Assembly (NCBI RefSeq): GCF_011761565.1
Contig: NZ_JAASRM010000001.1
Location: forward strand, 1,488,139-1,552,138
DNA length: 64,000 bases
Direction: 5' to 3'
Source of the DNA: Rhizomicrobium palustre
GTDB lineage: Bacteria > Pseudomonadota > Alphaproteobacteria > Micropepsales > Micropepsaceae
The notes under the pieces were generated by a model. It was not told the origin of the DNA and made no database searches. It saw only the letters and a list, made by a program, of their open reading frames with translations. Below are positions 61,412 through 64,000 of the stretch, one piece after another. The position numbers and the translations under genes are program-made. Within the stretch, counting starts at the first letter, position 1. Each line of letters starts with the position of its first letter.

Positions 61412-62356
61412 TCATAGAACCGTCTCTGCCCCATAGGTGATATAGGCGGCGTAGACGGCGTCGTGTATTTCTTCGCATTGCGCGGCGATGTCGGCGAGGA
61501 ATTTGGCGATGGTGCCTTGCGCCATCAACTCTTCGACTTGCGTGAAATCGGCGAGCGCCTTCAGGCGGCCAGCCAAGCGTTCGACACTCGCCCTTCGGTT
61601 CGGCGGCGCGCCTGGGGCGACACGCAACAGCGCATCACAGACCCGGTCGATGGAAAAACGCACCGAATGTGGAAATTCCGGATCGAAGAGCAGGAAGTCG
61701 GCAATCTTCTCCGGCTGGATCGCGGCGGTGTAGACTTTGCAGTAAGGCTCGAAGGCCGAACAGAATTTGAGCAGCACCAGCCAATCGAAATATTTCGGCT
61801 CGGCGGCCACCATCATCTTGGCGGCGCCGAAATGCAGATCGAGCAGGCGGCAGACGAGCTGCGCGCGCTCAAGATGGCGGCCGAGCTCGAGGAAGTACCA
61901 GCCCTCGCCATGGCTCAAGGTGGAATAGGTGACGCCCCCCAGCGCATGCAGATCCTGTAGCGTCTCGCGGAAGATCGTAGCCGGATAGCGCGTATCCAGC
62001 ATGTCGTTGCCGCGCAGCTTCAGATAAAGACGATTGAGATTTTCCCACACCTCCACAGTGAGCTGTTCGCGCACTTGGCGGGCATTCTCGCGCGCAAAGG
62101 CGAGCGAGGCGAGAAGCGAATTGGGACTCTCCCGATCAAAAGCGAGATGCTGGGTGATGACCATGGCATCACTGTCGCGCGGGGCTTCTTCCTCTGCCGA
62201 AAGACAGGCCACCACACGCTGCCACGAAGCTTCCGCCTCTTCGCCGGTCTGTTCCACCGTGGTTTCGAGCTTCACTGCGAGGAGCCGCGCGGTGTGCTCG
62301 GCCCGCTCCAGATAGCGGCTCATCCAGTAAAGACTGTCAGCGACGCGGCTCAGCAT
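61412..62356 (-). CDS. Alpha-E domain protein (DUF403)
   Basis: A 314-residue all-helical protein with the family start MLSRVADSLYWMSRYLERAEHTARLLAV. It also has FDRESPNSLLASLAFARENARQVREQLTVEVWENLN, GWYFLELGRHLERAQLVCRLLD and DPEFPHSVRFSIDRVCDAL. The function is not proved; it is nearly always encoded beside a permuted ATP-grasp protein. The ATG is one base past the ATP-grasp stop. The second gene of the trio. Confidence 0.93.
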   Translation of the reverse strand: MLSRVADSLYWMSRYLERAEHTARLLAVKLETTVEQTGEEAEASWQRVVACLSAEEEAPRDSDAMVITQHLAFDRESPNSLLASLAFARENARQVREQLTVEVWENLNRLYLKLRGNDMLDTRYPATIFRETLQDLHALGGVTYSTLSHGEGWYFLELGRHLERAQLVCRLLDLHFGAAKMMVAAEPKYFDWLVLLKFCSAFEPYCKVYTAAIQPEKIADFLLFDPEFPHSVRFSIDRVCDALLRVAPGAPPNRRASVERLAGRLKALADFTQVEELMAQGTIAKFLADIAAQCEEIHDAVYAAYITYGAETVL

Positions 62357-62357
62357 G

Positions 62358-63866
62358 TCAGTGGCTCAGCACCCATGTATCTTTGGACCCGCCGCCTTGG
62401 CTGGAGTTGACCACCAGACTGCCACGCTTCAAGGCCACGCGGGTGAGCGCACCGGGCACGATCTCGGTCTTTTCGCCATGCAGGATGAAGGGGCGCAAGT
62501 CGACATGGCGCGGCTCAACCCCGCCATCGACAAAGGTCGGCGCAGTGGAAAGCTGGATGGTGGGCTGCGCGATGTAATTCTCTGGATCGGCTTTGATCTT
62601 TTCCGCAAAAGCCTCGCGTTCGGCTTGCGCGGCATGCGGCCCCACCAGCATGCCATAGCCGCCGGATTCGCCCACCGCCTTCACCACCAGCTTGTCGAGA
62701 TTGGCGAGCACATGCGAAAGCGCTTTCGGCTCGCGGCAAAGATAGGTCTCGATATTTTCGAGGATAGGTTCTTCGGCGAGGTAATAGCGGATGAGACGCG
62801 GGACATAGGCATAGACCGCCTTGTCATCAGCGACCCCGGTACCAAGCGCATTGGCGATTACGACATTGCCAGCGCGATAGGCGTTGAAAAGGCCCGAGAC
62901 ACCGAGCGCGGAATCCTCGCGGAAGATCAAAGGATCGATGAAATCATCATCGATGCGACGGTAGATGACGTCGATGCGTTTGAGGCCCGAGGTGGTGCGG
63001 GCATAAACGACATTGTCGTTGACCAGAAGATCGCGCCCCTCCACCAGCTCGACACCCATTTGCCGTGCCAGGAAGGCGTGTTCGAAATAGGCCGAATTGA
63101 AAACGCCAGGTGTGAGCACGGCGATCGACACGTCCTCACGCACCGGGGTCAGCGCCCGCAAGGTCGAAAGAAGCTCGCGCGGATAATGATCGATGGGACG
63201 CACACCTTGGGCACGGAAAAGATTGGGGAAAGCCCGGCGCACCACATCGCGATTGGCGAGCATGTAGGACACGCCCGAGGGCACACGCAGATTATCTTCC
63301 AAGACAGCGAAGGAGCCGTTCTCACGCCGGATCAGATCGGAGCCACAGACATTGACATAAGCATCATGGGGCACCGGCAGGCCGCGCATCTCGCGGCGGT
63401 AATGCTTGGAGCCATAGATCATGCTTCTGGGAATGATGCCGTCTTTCAGCACCCGCCCATCGGTGTAGATGTCTTTCAAGAAAAGATTGAGCGCGAGAAT
63501 GCGCTGCTTAAGCCCGGCTTCGATCTTTTCCCATTCCTTTGCGGTGACAATGCGCGGAAACAAATCCGTCGGGATGATCCGCTCCGTCGCCTGCTTATCG
63601 GAATAGACGGTGAAGGTGATGCCTTGATGCAGAAAGCTCGTCTCACAAGCCTGCTGGCGGCGCTGCAATTCTTCCGGCGCCAGCTTGATCAGCCTTTCGG
63701 CCAGCGCCGCAAATTGCGCCCGCACAGATCCATCACTCGCGAACATCTCATCATAGGCAGACCCAAGCTTATAAGCATCGAAGGGGGCCTCGCCGGCTTG
63801 CGGCAATCCCCCGCCGAAAGGGGCGCCCGTATCAGTCAAAGAGCCGGAAAGATGTTGCGCGGACAT
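62358..63866 (-). CDS. Circularly permuted type 2 ATP-grasp protein (DUF404/DUF407)
   Basis: A 502-residue protein of the permuted ATP-grasp family: DGRVLKDGIIPRSMIYGSKHYRREMRGL, HDAYVNVCGSDLIRRENGSFAVLEDNLRVPSGVSYML, and LVVKAVGESGGYGMLVG as the displaced ATP-binding part. It is predicted to form an amide or peptide bond with ATP. The start at 63866 gives a short Ser/Gly-rich leader. It is first in the trio, 32 bases after the gene at the window edge. Confidence 0.93.
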   Translation of the reverse strand: MSAQHLSGSLTDTGAPFGGGLPQAGEAPFDAYKLGSAYDEMFASDGSVRAQFAALAERLIKLAPEELQRRQQACETSFLHQGITFTVYSDKQATERIIPTDLFPRIVTAKEWEKIEAGLKQRILALNLFLKDIYTDGRVLKDGIIPRSMIYGSKHYRREMRGLPVPHDAYVNVCGSDLIRRENGSFAVLEDNLRVPSGVSYMLANRDVVRRAFPNLFRAQGVRPIDHYPRELLSTLRALTPVREDVSIAVLTPGVFNSAYFEHAFLARQMGVELVEGRDLLVNDNVVYARTTSGLKRIDVIYRRIDDDFIDPLIFREDSALGVSGLFNAYRAGNVVIANALGTGVADDKAVYAYVPRLIRYYLAEEPILENIETYLCREPKALSHVLANLDKLVVKAVGESGGYGMLVGPHAAQAEREAFAEKIKADPENYIAQPTIQLSTAPTFVDGGVEPRHVDLRPFILHGEKTEIVPGALTRVALKRGSLVVNSSQGGGSKDTWVLSH

Positions 63867-63898
63867 ACCGAAGTATGACCCGCGGGCACGCCCTCCCG

Positions 63899-64000
63899 TC
63901 AATGGGGCCTGTGATGAAAGCCTAGGCGAGCCAAAAGCTTTTCGGCATCAAATTCAGGCAAGCTGAACAGAAAGCGGGCGGCGCGCAAAAATTCTTCGTT
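63899..64000 (-). CDS. C-terminal 33 codons of an unidentified gene
   Basis: An open frame enters from the right edge and ends in TGA at 63899. The tail reads NEEFLRAARFLFSLPEFDA and ends LGFHHRPH. It is too short to identify. It lies 32 bases before the permuted ATP-grasp gene and could be its operon partner. Confidence 0.4.
   Translation of the reverse strand, partial: NEEFLRAARFLFSLPEFDAEKLLARLGFHHRPH

Noticed and set aside
62355..63878. A 507-codon frame opposite the permuted ATP-grasp gene
   Set aside because: Shadow frame. The minus-strand gene has full family motifs and fits the trio.

Overview
The window is GC-rich chromosomal DNA from an alphaproteobacterium. The signs are flaF and flbT, DksA without zinc cysteines, a CtrA-type TTAA-N7-TTAA site, FlbD/sigma-54-type flagellar promoters and a Caulobacter-like order of flagellar genes. 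A clear rquA (rhodoquinone synthesis) points to a lineage able to live without oxygen, such as Rhizomicrobium or Micropepsales. That taxonomic guess is inference only. I see no phage, IS element, CRISPR array or rRNA; the single tRNA is initiator tRNA-fMet.

1-18 kb: surface polysaccharide, quinone and membrane-lipid genes. It opens with a chain-length/tyrosine-kinase protein (partial, minus strand). Opposite it runs a plus-strand set: a CelD-type GNAT transferase overlapping a proline-dehydrogenase-like gene, then rquA, then a Tat-exported gluconolactonase-like protein. Next come lpdA, a GT39 plus GT2-GtrA pair, cfa, two large membrane proteins, and a 1143-residue protein joining a GH18-like domain, a NodB deacetylase and a processive GT2.

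18-31 kb: tRNA-fMet, dksA, then a divergent flagellar region. flgF-flgG-flgA-flgH run leftward from a sigma-54 promoter with a palindromic FlbD-like site. fliL-fliM-pflI-motE-like and a giant AMIN/TPR protein run rightward. After a YkgJ-type cysteine-cluster protein comes a chemoreceptor with a periplasmic CxxCH haem motif.

31-41.5 kb: a nucleotide pyrophosphatase-type phosphodiesterase, a zinc alcohol dehydrogenase, an HxlR regulator, then the packed leftward run gpmA-envC-like-ctpA-polysaccharide deacetylase 2-rppH. flgI-flgJ(rod-binding)-flbY follow on the plus strand.

41.5-60.3 kb: the flagellin and flagellin-glycosylation island. flaEY and a TPR-glycosyltransferase diverge from a perfect CtrA box. 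A pseudaminic-acid set follows: an SpsF-PseG fusion, PseI, HAD, an epimerase-ATP-grasp fusion, a GNAT, PseB, PseC and a methylase. Two tandem short flagellins, each with its own sigma-54 promoter and paired FlbD-like sites, then flaF, flbT and a second TPR-glycosyltransferase complete it. Together they would make a nonulosonic acid, attach it to flagellin, and control flagellin translation and export.

60.3-64 kb: a conserved leftward trio, circularly permuted ATP-grasp, alpha-E and transglutaminase-like proteins, plus the tail of one more gene at the window edge. The most unusual material is the epimerase-ATP-grasp fusion, the SpsF-PseG fusion that lacks the PseG histidine, the GNAT/PRODH-like/rquA run, and the haem-type chemoreceptor.
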